NCBI RefSeq assembly: GCF_035555955.1
Contig: NZ_DATMGA010000055.1
Coordinates: 1-64,000, forward strand
From: Eoetvoesia sp035555955
Lineage (GTDB): Bacteria > Pseudomonadota > Gammaproteobacteria > Burkholderiales > Burkholderiaceae_B
Length of the DNA stretch: 64,000 bases
Direction: 5' to 3'
A program made the translations under genes and the position numbers. Positions 34,649 through 42,518 of the stretch are shown piece by piece (within the stretch, counting starts at the first letter, position 1; the number at the start of each line of letters is the position of its first letter). The notes beneath the pieces are model-generated. The model saw nothing but the letters and a program-made list of their open reading frames with translations. It was not told where the DNA came from and searched no databases.

Positions 34649-34747
34649 GGGTTTCAGGCCTCGCGTGTTCGAGACCCAGGTGGTTTCAGCGGGTGTTGGG
34701 CAAGGGGCAGTCATCGCCCCCCCTTGCCCGGAGCCTGTGGGCAGGCC

Positions 34748-35647
34748 CTAGAGCAACGAGATCAGCCCGATGGGAATGCCGGCCAGCAGCAGCCACTTGA
34801 TGATGTAGTACAGCGGCTTGTTCTTTTGCTTGAGCCGCTTGCCCGCCAGGCGGAATTTCTGGATGTACTTGAACGAGCGGTTCAGCCCGCCGGTGCGGTC
34901 GTTGTCGTCGTTGGGCGACGAGGCGGCAGCCATGACGTTGCGCGCGAACCAATGGTTGACGGCGGCCGCCCAGCGGTACTTCATGGGTCGTTCTACGTCG
35001 CAGAACAGAATGATGCGATCCGCCTCCGACTGATTCTCGGCGTAGTGGATGAAGGTTTCGTCGAACAGCACCGCCTCGCCGTCGCGCCAGCTATAGGGAA
35101 TGCCGTCCACGTTGATGAAGCAGCGGTCATCGTTGGGCGTGACCAGGCCGAGGTGGTAGCGGATCGAGCCGGCGTAGGGGTCGCGGTGCTTCATCAGCTT
35201 GCTGCCAGGCGGCAGCTCGGCGAACATGGCGGCCTTGATGCTGGGGATGCCGTTGAGGATCTCGGTGGTTCGGGGGCAAAGCTGGCGCGCCGATTCATGG
35301 TTGTCGCTGTACCACTTAAGGTAAAAGCGCTTCCAGCCCCGGCTGAAAAACGAGTTGAAGCCCAGGTCGTCGAGCTTTTGCGAGCTTTTGATGTGTCCTT
35401 GCAGCGTCAGCGCCTCGTCGCGGATTTCCTGCCAGCGGCTGGTCAGCGCCTTGAGCTCGGGGAATTCGTCCTGCGAATGGTAGGCGCGATCCGGCACCTT
35501 CGAGAACATGTACAGGAAGGCATTGATGGGCGCCATGAAGCTGGAGTGATCCGAAAGCTGGCGGAAGAACCGGAAGCGCACCTTGCCGCGGAAATGCACA
35601 TAGAGGACGCTGGCTGCAATGAAGAGCACAACAAGGATTTTGATCAT
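34748..35647 (-). CDS. lpxO: Lipid A hydroxylase LpxO-like (aspartyl/asparaginyl beta-hydroxylase fold)
   Basis: 299-residue membrane-anchored Fe(II)/2-oxoglutarate dioxygenase. The N terminus MIKILVVLFIAASVLYVHFR is a membrane anchor and a second hydrophobic segment closes the C terminus. The iron site HRDPYAGSIRYHLGL (HxD) and the distal His in FDETFIHYAEN are intact. LpxO adds a 2-hydroxyl to a lipid A acyl chain at the inner membrane. A frame open to 35689 adds unsupported residues. Followed by the PACE gene 99 bp downstream. Confidence 0.88.
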   Translation of the reverse strand: MIKILVVLFIAASVLYVHFRGKVRFRFFRQLSDHSSFMAPINAFLYMFSKVPDRAYHSQDEFPELKALTSRWQEIRDEALTLQGHIKSSQKLDDLGFNSFFSRGWKRFYLKWYSDNHESARQLCPRTTEILNGIPSIKAAMFAELPPGSKLMKHRDPYAGSIRYHLGLVTPNDDRCFINVDGIPYSWRDGEAVLFDETFIHYAENQSEADRIILFCDVERPMKYRWAAAVNHWFARNVMAAASSPNDDNDRTGGLNRSFKYIQKFRLAGKRLKQKNKPLYYIIKWLLLAGIPIGLISLL

Positions 35648-35848
35648 GACGATGAATGCATAAGAAGAATCTGTGGCCCGGCTACGCAAGGCCCGGCCAG
35701 CCGCTTGGGAGCGCGATGCGGTAATTGTATGCCAAGGGGCGCCGGATGCCTTGACAAAAGGGCGGCCTCTTGCCGTGCCGCCATCGCCGGCATGCCCGGT
35801 TGCCGGGCTTTCACGGGCCTGGACGGGCCGTTCCGGGCGTCTGCAGGG

Positions 35849-36448
35849 CTATTGAGGGGGGTTCTGGGAAATATGCTGCGCGATTTCCCTTTCCACCCGT
35901 CTGTCGGGTATTAGCCACAGGCAGGCAACAATGACGTAGAACGCGCCGGATACCCATTGCGAGAAGAACGACGTGCCGATGCCGAGCAGATAGAGGACGG
36001 GTGAGATCTTGCCCTTGAAGTCGCGGCTTACTGCATGCGCCAGCACCGAGCCCGGCCCTTGCTGCCTGATGATGCGGCTTTGCAGGATGACATAGGCAAT
36101 GGCGCAGCACAGCAGGTTTACGCCGTACAGGAACAGCGTGACGGGAGCGAAATGGTTCTCGCCCATCCAGCCTGTGGTGAAGGGCAGCAGCGAAAGCCAG
36201 AACAGCAGGTGAAGATTGCTCCACAAGATGGCGCCGTTGACCTTGCCGGCCAGATGCAGCATGTGGTGATGATTGTTCCAGTAGATGCCTACGTAGATGA
36301 AGCTCAATACGTAGCTGAGGAATACGGGCAGCACCGACAGCAGCGCGGGAAAGGTGGGCTCGTGCGGCACCTTCATTTCGAGCACCATGATGGTGATGAT
36401 GATCGCCAGCACACCGTCGCTGAAGGCTTCAAGGCGATTTTTCTCCAT
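35849..36448 (-). CDS. TMEM175-family (DUF1211) potassium channel-like protein
   Basis: 199-residue inner-membrane protein with six helices. The N-terminal RLEAFSDGVLAIIITIMVLE carries the RxxxFSD motif that lines the pore in TMEM175 proteins. Only one six-helix unit is present, as in the bacterial tetrameric channels. It is 201 bp upstream of lpxO on the same strand and 64 bp downstream of the LysR gene. Confidence 0.87.
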   Translation of the reverse strand: MEKNRLEAFSDGVLAIIITIMVLEMKVPHEPTFPALLSVLPVFLSYVLSFIYVGIYWNNHHHMLHLAGKVNGAILWSNLHLLFWLSLLPFTTGWMGENHFAPVTLFLYGVNLLCCAIAYVILQSRIIRQQGPGSVLAHAVSRDFKGKISPVLYLLGIGTSFFSQWVSGAFYVIVACLWLIPDRRVEREIAQHISQNPPQ

Positions 36449-36512
36449 GCTTTTCTCCTGGGCCCTGGTTCAAGAACGCAAATTTACGCACAAGCCGGCG
36501 GGTTTTGTCCAG

Positions 36513-37424
36513 TCAGGGGTTTGCGGATTCCATGTGTTCCTTGAACCTGAGCTGGAACGGGGAAAAGTTCTTGTCTTTCCGGTGGGCAAGATAGATGGGG
36601 ACGGACATGCCGAATTCGGGGGTTTCGACGCTGCGCAAAGTGCCGCGCTCCAGTTCGTCGGCCACGGCCGACCGGAACAGCAGGCAGACGCCGAAGTCGC
36701 GCAGCACGGCTGTTTTCTGGGCTTCGGGGTGGCCAAGCGCCAGCACGATGCGCCGGGAGGCGATGCCGCTGGTGCGCAGCAGGCTTTCTTCGAGGTGCTT
36801 CATGACTCGCCCGCTGGTGGTGCTGATGAACGGCAGTTTCGATATTTGCTCGCGCGTGGCGGTTCGCCCGACCCATTTGCTGTGCGGCGCGCTCACCAGC
36901 AACAGCGGTTCGTTCCATAAGGCATGAACCGCCAGGCCGTCCAGGCGCTGTTCGGGGGAAAGAACGACCACCGCCATGTCGCATTCGCCGGTTCGCGCGT
37001 CCTCCAGGGCGATCTTGGGGTTGGAGATCGACAGTTCGACCTGGCCGTCTGGATGTTCCGTCTGGAAGTCGCAGATCAGGCCGGGCAGTTGGTACGTGCC
37101 CACGCTCATCGAGGCGCCGACGACCACCTTGTCTGTGCCGAAGGGCGTGGCCGCGCCGATTTCGCGTTCCATTTCCAGGGTGCGCCGCACGACGTCCCGG
37201 GCCCATTCCAGCACCTTCAGCCCGGTTGGCGTCAGCACGATGCCGCGTCCTTCGCGGCGTATGAGTTTGGCCCCCAGCTTGTCCTCCATGCTGCGGATAT
37301 GGGAGGTGACGACAGGCTGGGTGATGCAAAGGTAGTCGGCGGCGCGCGTGACGCTGCGCAGTTCGGCAACGGTGCAGAACACCTCCAGCTTCTGGAGGGT
37401 GACGTGGGCATTGAGTCCGCGCAT
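36513..37424 (-). CDS. LysR family regulator, divergent from the carboxylase/oxidoreductase cluster
   Basis: 303 residues with the winged helix FCTVAELRSVTRAADYL and TQPVVTSHIRSMEDKLGAKL, and an effector domain of the CysB/CbbR-like class (VVVGASMSVGTYQLPGLICD). The ATG at 37424 has GAGG 9 nt upstream. It is divergent from the large catabolic run starting at 37643; the shared 218-bp gap contains a perfect 24-bp palindrome. It is inferred to be the pathway-specific regulator. Confidence 0.9.
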   Translation of the reverse strand: MRGLNAHVTLQKLEVFCTVAELRSVTRAADYLCITQPVVTSHIRSMEDKLGAKLIRREGRGIVLTPTGLKVLEWARDVVRRTLEMEREIGAATPFGTDKVVVGASMSVGTYQLPGLICDFQTEHPDGQVELSISNPKIALEDARTGECDMAVVVLSPEQRLDGLAVHALWNEPLLLVSAPHSKWVGRTATREQISKLPFISTTSGRVMKHLEESLLRTSGIASRRIVLALGHPEAQKTAVLRDFGVCLLFRSAVADELERGTLRSVETPEFGMSVPIYLAHRKDKNFSPFQLRFKEHMESANP

Positions 37425-37438
37425 GGGCGTTGCCTCGC

Positions 37439-37475
37439 AGGAAAAGGGAAAAGGGGAAAAAGAGAAAAAAGAGAA
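37439..37475. other. 37-nt homopurine tract in the LysR leader
   Basis: Unbroken A/G run on the plus strand, ending at the palindrome at 37475. On the LysR-coding strand it is a polypyrimidine stretch 14 nt upstream of the start codon. Such tracts can adopt unusual DNA structures or slip; here it may influence the divergent promoters. Confidence 0.6.
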
Positions 37476-37498
37476 TTCATAGCCATATGGCTATGAAT
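37475..37498. promoter_or_regulatory. Perfect 24-bp palindrome, candidate LysR operator
   Basis: Half-site ATTCATAGCCAT is followed by its exact reverse complement. It sits in the gap between the LysR start (37424) and the aldehyde dehydrogenase start (37643), 51 bp from the former. A perfect 24-bp palindrome is very unlikely by chance, and the position fits the binding site of the LysR protein. Confidence 0.7.
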
Positions 37499-37642
37499 GA
37501 TTGCTTAATTATCGATTAGACGTATATGTTTTGGCAACCTAGCATACGTCTGAAGACCAACGGTGGGCACACGGCGATCGCCAGTTCCGGCGCCGCTTCG
37601 AGCCTGTTTTCCGTACCCACCCATAGAAGGAAGGTTGCTTTC

Positions 37643-39115
37643 ATGCGTGCAGATCAAATCCCGGATGGCGTTTTGCCCCAGCGGCGGGCGCTTTACTATG
37701 GCGGCGCCTGGCATGAGCCCCAGGCCGGTGTCTATGCGGACACCATCAATCCCGCCTACAACGAACCCATTGCCAAGGCGCCCGTGGCGGATGCGCGCGA
37801 CGTCGACGCCGCTGTGCGGGCGGCCCAGGATGCGTTTCCGGCCTGGGCGGCAACGCCGCCGCTTCAACGGGCAAGGCTTTTGCACCAGGCCGCCGCCGTG
37901 TTGAGGGAGCATGCGCATTCGCTGGCGCTGCTCGACTCGCTGAACAACGGCAACCCGGTTTCGATTCTCGCCAAGGATGCGGATTTCGCCGCCGACGGCA
38001 TCGATTATTTCGCCGGCCTGGCGACCGAGGTCAAGGGCGAAACCCTGCCGATGGGGAACGGCAACCTCAATTATTCGGTGCGTGAACCACTGGGCGTGGT
38101 GGCGCGTATCGTCGCCTACAACCATCCGCTGATGTTCGCGGCGCTGCGCATCGCCGCGCCGCTGGCGGCGGGCAACACCGTGGTGGTCAAGTCCCCCGAT
38201 CAGGCGCCGCTGTCCATCATCCGGCTTGCCGAGCTGATCGGTTCCATCTTTCCGAAAGGCGTGGTCAATTTCCTGTGCGGCGGCCGCGAGTGCGGCGAAG
38301 CGCTGGCCGTGCACCCATTGGTGCGCAAGATCACCCTGATCGGCGGCGTGCCGACCGGCAAGGCGGTCATGAAAAGCGCGGCCGACGGATTGAAGCCCGT
38401 GCTGCTGGAGCTGGGTGGCAAGAATGCGCTGGTGGCCTACCCGGACGCCGATATCGACCGGCTGGTCGATGGCATCGTCGGAGGCATGAATTTCACCTGG
38501 TCCGGCCAAAGCTGCGGTTCGACGAGCCGAGTCTTTCTGCACCGCGACATCCACGACCAGGTGCTGGGCCGTGTGGCGAAGGTGCTGCCCGAAAGGCACA
38601 AGCCCGGCATTCCGACCGATCCCGCGACGACCATGGGTTCGCTGGTCAGCCGCGCGCAGCTTGAAAAAGTTCAGGGCTTCGTGAAGTCCGCCCTCGACGA
38701 GGGCGCCCGCCTGGTGTGCGGCGGCAGGCAGCCCGACGCGCCGGAGCTGAAAGACGGTTTCTTCTTCGAGCCGACGATATTCGCCGGCATGAAGCCGCAT
38801 ATGCGGCTGGCGCGCGAAGAGGTGTTCGGCCCGGTGCTTTCGGTGTTCAGCTGGGAAGATGAAGAGCAATTATGGAAAGACGTCAATGCCGTGGAGTTCG
38901 GCCTGACGGGCTCCATCTGGACGCGCGACCTGGACACGGCCCATCGGGCCGCGCGGCGCATCCATACGGGCTTCGTCTGGGTGAACAACACCAGCCAGCA
39001 TTTCATCGGCGCCCCGTTCGGCGGCGTCAAGCAGTCGGGCATCGGCCGCGAAGAATGCTTCGAGGAACTGCTGGAGTTCACCTACACCAAGAACGTCAAC
39101 GTGAAGTTCGCCTGA
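37643..39115 (+). CDS. Aldehyde dehydrogenase (betaine-aldehyde-dehydrogenase-like)
   Basis: 490-residue NAD(P)-dependent aldehyde dehydrogenase. The catalytic Cys lies in FTWSGQSCGSTSRVFLHRDI, the general-base Glu in LLELGGKNALVAYPDADI, and the cofactor loop in VVVKSPDQAPLSI. The final GAPFGGVKQSGIGREECFEE is typical of the BADH-like branch. AAGGAAGG lies about 8 nt before the ATG at 37643; a frame open from 37526 has no support. It ends 1 nt before the GMC oxidoreductase start, so alcohol and aldehyde oxidation are coupled. Confidence 0.92.
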   Translation: MRADQIPDGVLPQRRALYYGGAWHEPQAGVYADTINPAYNEPIAKAPVADARDVDAAVRAAQDAFPAWAATPPLQRARLLHQAAAVLREHAHSLALLDSLNNGNPVSILAKDADFAADGIDYFAGLATEVKGETLPMGNGNLNYSVREPLGVVARIVAYNHPLMFAALRIAAPLAAGNTVVVKSPDQAPLSIIRLAELIGSIFPKGVVNFLCGGRECGEALAVHPLVRKITLIGGVPTGKAVMKSAADGLKPVLLELGGKNALVAYPDADIDRLVDGIVGGMNFTWSGQSCGSTSRVFLHRDIHDQVLGRVAKVLPERHKPGIPTDPATTMGSLVSRAQLEKVQGFVKSALDEGARLVCGGRQPDAPELKDGFFFEPTIFAGMKPHMRLAREEVFGPVLSVFSWEDEEQLWKDVNAVEFGLTGSIWTRDLDTAHRAARRIHTGFVWVNNTSQHFIGAPFGGVKQSGIGREECFEELLEFTYTKNVNVKFA

Positions 39116-39116
39116 T

Positions 39117-40736
39117 ATGACGGAATACGACTACATCATCGTTGGCGCGGGATCGGCCGGCTGCACGCTGGCGTATCGCCTTGGCGCAGAGCGGGATCTG
39201 AAGATCCTGGTGCTCGAGGCGGGCGGCAAGGACCGTTCGCCCATCATCCAGCTGCCGTTGACGTGGGGTCTCATCCTGAAGCACCGCCTGTACGACTGGG
39301 GCTATGCCACCGAGCCCGAGCCGGGCATGGACAATCGGCGCATAGAATGCGCGCGCGGCAAGGTGCTGGGCGGCAGCTCGTCCATAAACGGCATGGCCTA
39401 TGGGCGCGGCGCGGCGCAGGACTACGATTGCTGGGCCAACGAGCTGGGGCTGGAAGGCTGGTCGTATGCCGATGTGCTGCCGTATTTCAGGCGCAGCGAA
39501 TCGTGGGCGGAAGGGGCCAGCGAACTGCGCGGCGGCAGCGGCCCCTTGACCGTCAACCGGCTGAGCTTCGAAGACCCCTTGCTGGATGCCTTCATGTCGT
39601 CGGCGCAGCAGCTTGGCTATCCGCGCAACAGCGACTACAACGCGCGCAGCCCCGTGGGTTTCGGCCCCATGCAGGTGACCATACGCAAGGGGCGCCGCTG
39701 GAGCGCCGCGTCGGCCTATCTGCGTCCCGCCGTTGCCCGGGGCAATGTGGTGGTGCGCACGGGGGTGCTGGCGAACCGGGTATTGCTGGAAAACGGACGA
39801 GCGGTGGGCGTCGAGTTTCGGGCGGCGGGCAAGATCGAGAAGGTGTTTGCCCGGCGCGAGGTCCTGCTGGCCGGCGGCGTCATCAATTCGCCGCAACTGC
39901 TGATGCTGTCGGGCATCGGCCCGGCATCGTCGCTGGAGCGCCTGGGAATCAAGGTCCATGCGGACATTCCGGGTGTCGGCCAGAACCTGCATGACCATAT
40001 TGCCTGCGACGTGCGCTGGCGGCGGCGCAAGCCCGGTCCCCTGCATCGCGCTTTGCGTCTGGATCGCATTGCCATCGACATGCTGCGCACCTGGTATTTC
40101 GGAACGGGGATATCCAGCAAAATCCCGGCCGCGGCGGTGGGCCTGGTTTGCAGCGATGCGCACCTGTCTTTGCCCGACGTGCAGATCATACTGGCTGCGG
40201 CGCCCATGACCGCCGGGCCGCATCTGGGCGCGCTCCTCAAGCCGTACGACGATGCGTATTCCATAAAGGGGGTTTTCCTGACTCCCGAGAGCCGGGGCAG
40301 CATAAGCCTGGCGAGCGCCGATCCGGCCGCCGCGCCATTGATCCGGCAGAATTTCCTGGATACGCGGAGCGACCGCGAATCCGTGCGCAGGATGATACGG
40401 ATCATGCGGGAAATTGGCTCGCAGAATGCCTTTTCGCCCTTGCGCGGCGCGGAACTTGCGCCGGGCAAGGCAGCGACGACGGACGAGGATATCGATGCGT
40501 TCGTCCGCAGCACTGCGATCACCCTGCACCATCCTGTGGGCACCTGCAGGATGGGGGCGTCGCGGGATCCCATGGCGGTGCTGGACGGGAATTTGCGCGT
40601 GCGCGGCATCGAGGGCCTTCGCGTCGTGGACGGATCGGCCATGCCGAGGATAACCCGGGGGCCGACCAACGCGCCCATCATCATGATGGCGGAAAAGGCG
40701 TCCGACCATATCCTGGGGCGGATCAATCATGGATAG
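39117..40736 (+). CDS. GMC family FAD-dependent alcohol dehydrogenase (choline-dehydrogenase-like)
   Basis: 539-residue flavoprotein. The N-terminal YDYIIVGAGSAGCTLAYRL binds FAD; ARGKVLGGSSSINGMAYGRG and LLAGGVINSPQLLMLSGIGP are the two GMC signatures; the active-site His is in LHHPVGTCRMG and the second catalytic position is the Asn in RGPTNAPIIMMAEKASD. Known members oxidise choline, other primary or secondary alcohols and polyethylene glycol. Overlaps the aldolase gene by 8 bp. Confidence 0.92.
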   Translation: MTEYDYIIVGAGSAGCTLAYRLGAERDLKILVLEAGGKDRSPIIQLPLTWGLILKHRLYDWGYATEPEPGMDNRRIECARGKVLGGSSSINGMAYGRGAAQDYDCWANELGLEGWSYADVLPYFRRSESWAEGASELRGGSGPLTVNRLSFEDPLLDAFMSSAQQLGYPRNSDYNARSPVGFGPMQVTIRKGRRWSAASAYLRPAVARGNVVVRTGVLANRVLLENGRAVGVEFRAAGKIEKVFARREVLLAGGVINSPQLLMLSGIGPASSLERLGIKVHADIPGVGQNLHDHIACDVRWRRRKPGPLHRALRLDRIAIDMLRTWYFGTGISSKIPAAAVGLVCSDAHLSLPDVQIILAAAPMTAGPHLGALLKPYDDAYSIKGVFLTPESRGSISLASADPAAAPLIRQNFLDTRSDRESVRRMIRIMREIGSQNAFSPLRGAELAPGKAATTDEDIDAFVRSTAITLHHPVGTCRMGASRDPMAVLDGNLRVRGIEGLRVVDGSAMPRITRGPTNAPIIMMAEKASDHILGRINHG

Positions 40737-41433
40737 CATCGAAGACCTGGTGGCGGCCAGCCACATCCTGTTCGACCAGGGCGTGCTCGACGCCTTCGGC
40801 CATGTCAGCATGCGGCACCCGCAAAACGCGGGGCGCTTCCTGCAGTGCCGCAATATGGCGCCTGCGCTGGTTGCCGCCGACGACATTGTGCAGTTCGAAC
40901 TGGACGGCACCCCCATCGACGCGGCCGGCCGTCCGGTGTACCTGGAGCGCTTCATCCATGGCCAGATCTACCGCGCCCGCCCCGACGTGATGGCTGTCGT
41001 GCACAGCCATTCTCCTTCCGTCGTGCCGTTCAGCGTGGTCAAGACGGCGCCGTTGAGGCCGCTTTGCCACATGGCCGGATTCATCGGCAAGGGCGCCCCG
41101 GTGTTCGAGATACGCGATGCGGGCGGGGACGGCACCAGCCTCCTGGTTACCGACAACCGTTTGGGGGAGGCGCTGGCCGAATCGCTGGGCGACGAGTCGC
41201 TGGTGCTGATGCGCGGCCATGGCGTGACCGTCGTGGCGGACACGCTTAAAAAGGCCGTCTATCGGGCCGTGTACGCCGAGATCAATGCGCGGGCCCAGAT
41301 ACAGGCATCCCATCTGGGCGCCATCGAGTTCCTGTCGCCCGCGGAAGCGAAGGCGGCGACGCAGCAAATCGAAACCCAGGTCGAACGAGCCTGGGACATG
41401 TGGAAGAGGAAATTTCTGGAGACCAGGCAATGA
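40729..41433 (+). CDS. Class II aldolase/adducin family protein
   Basis: 234-residue protein with the zinc site of the family: VVHSHSPSVVPFS (HSHS) and a distal LMRGHGVTVVADT. LERFIHGQIYRARPDVMAVV holds the Glu often used in catalysis. Members are fuculose-phosphate-type aldolases or related decarboxylases and epimerases; this subgroup, found in catabolic clusters, often lacks a known reaction. Overlaps the gene before by 8 bp and the TRAP gene after it by 4 bp. Confidence 0.87.
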   Translation: MDSIEDLVAASHILFDQGVLDAFGHVSMRHPQNAGRFLQCRNMAPALVAADDIVQFELDGTPIDAAGRPVYLERFIHGQIYRARPDVMAVVHSHSPSVVPFSVVKTAPLRPLCHMAGFIGKGAPVFEIRDAGGDGTSLLVTDNRLGEALAESLGDESLVLMRGHGVTVVADTLKKAVYRAVYAEINARAQIQASHLGAIEFLSPAEAKAATQQIETQVERAWDMWKRKFLETRQ

Positions 41434-42440
41434 AAGCAAAAAATATGATGGCGGCCATGCTGGCCGCGCTGACGGGTTCGTTTCTGATTGCTGCCGCGGC
41501 GGTGGCGGCGCCTCGATTTACGATGAAGCTGACCACCACGACCACCAACGACGCCGGCGTGGAGTGGCTCAACACGCTCAAGAAGGGGATCGATGCGCGC
41601 TCCGGCGGGCGGATCAAGGTCGAGGTCTACCCAGCGGGCCAGCTGGGTTCGGCGCCCAGGACGATCGAGGGCGTGACGATGGGCACCGTGGAAGTCGCGC
41701 TGAACGCCTCGGGTTTCTACGAAAGTCTGGATCCGCGCTTCGGCGTGTTGTCGGCGACCGGCATCTTCGACAGCATGGAACAGGGCAACAAGGTCCTGAG
41801 CGATCCGGAAATCCGCAAGCTGCTTGCGTCCTACGGAAAGTCGAAGGGGTACGAAGTGCTGACGACGTTCATGCACACGCCGGTCGCCGTGGCGACCAAC
41901 GAGCCCTTTAAAACCCTGACCGATATCCAGGGCAAGAAGCTCAGGGTTCCGGGCTCGCCGCTGTTCCTGCATATGTTCAAGGCATTGGGAGCGGCGCCGC
42001 TGTCGATGTCGCTGGGCGAAGTGCTGCCCGCCATGCAGAACAAAACGATAGACGGCGCGGTAAGCGGCAATACGATTTTCACGTCGCTGAAGTTCTACGA
42101 CGTCACCAAGACGATGACCTACTTGCCGTCCACGCACATTGCCGTGGTGGCGATCATCAATTCCCAGTTCCTGAAAACCATCGGACCGGAGCTGAGCGCC
42201 ATCGTCAAGGAGGAAGCACGCAAGGCCGACGAACATATCTACACGTGGGCCGCCCAGGATGCCGACAACGCCCGCAAGGTGTGGGAGCAGCATGGCGGCA
42301 AGTCATTGACGCTCGATGCGCCCGACGCGGCCCGGTTCGTCAAGCTTGCCCAGGAAAGCGCCGAAGCTGTATTCAGCAAGAACCCCCAGGAGAAGGCGGA
42401 CTACGAAATCTTCAAGGCCGTCGCACAGAAGTATCGCTAG
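41430..42440 (+). CDS. TRAP transporter substrate-binding protein (DctP type), no membrane subunits nearby
   Basis: 336-residue periplasmic protein with a signal peptide (LTGSFLIAAAAVAAPRF) and the DctP fold: SGGRIKVEVYPAGQLGSAPR, then TDIQGKKLRVPGSPLFLHMF containing the conserved carboxylate-binding Arg. The start overlaps the aldolase stop (ATGA), with GGAG upstream. DctQ and DctM genes are absent from the cluster; the next transporter genes encode a ribose-type ABC importer. It may share membrane subunits from elsewhere. Confidence 0.88.
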   Translation: MKAKNMMAAMLAALTGSFLIAAAAVAAPRFTMKLTTTTTNDAGVEWLNTLKKGIDARSGGRIKVEVYPAGQLGSAPRTIEGVTMGTVEVALNASGFYESLDPRFGVLSATGIFDSMEQGNKVLSDPEIRKLLASYGKSKGYEVLTTFMHTPVAVATNEPFKTLTDIQGKKLRVPGSPLFLHMFKALGAAPLSMSLGEVLPAMQNKTIDGAVSGNTIFTSLKFYDVTKTMTYLPSTHIAVVAIINSQFLKTIGPELSAIVKEEARKADEHIYTWAAQDADNARKVWEQHGGKSLTLDAPDAARFVKLAQESAEAVFSKNPQEKADYEIFKAVAQKYR

Positions 42441-42518
42441 GGCCTGGATATGGCGCGGCCGGCAGGGCTCCGAACCGGGCCTCGCGTCGCGCCGTTACGC
42501 AATAACGGAGACAACATC

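Noticed and set aside
35794..35808. Stem-loop GCCCGG-TTG-CCGGGC as terminator of the TMEM175-like gene
   Set aside because: On the minus strand the hairpin is not followed by a T run; on the plus strand there is no gene to terminate.
34034..35914. 626-codon open frame on the plus strand across the PACE and lpxO genes
   Set aside because: Begins inside the terminator repeats and runs antisense through two recognised genes; no motif seen.
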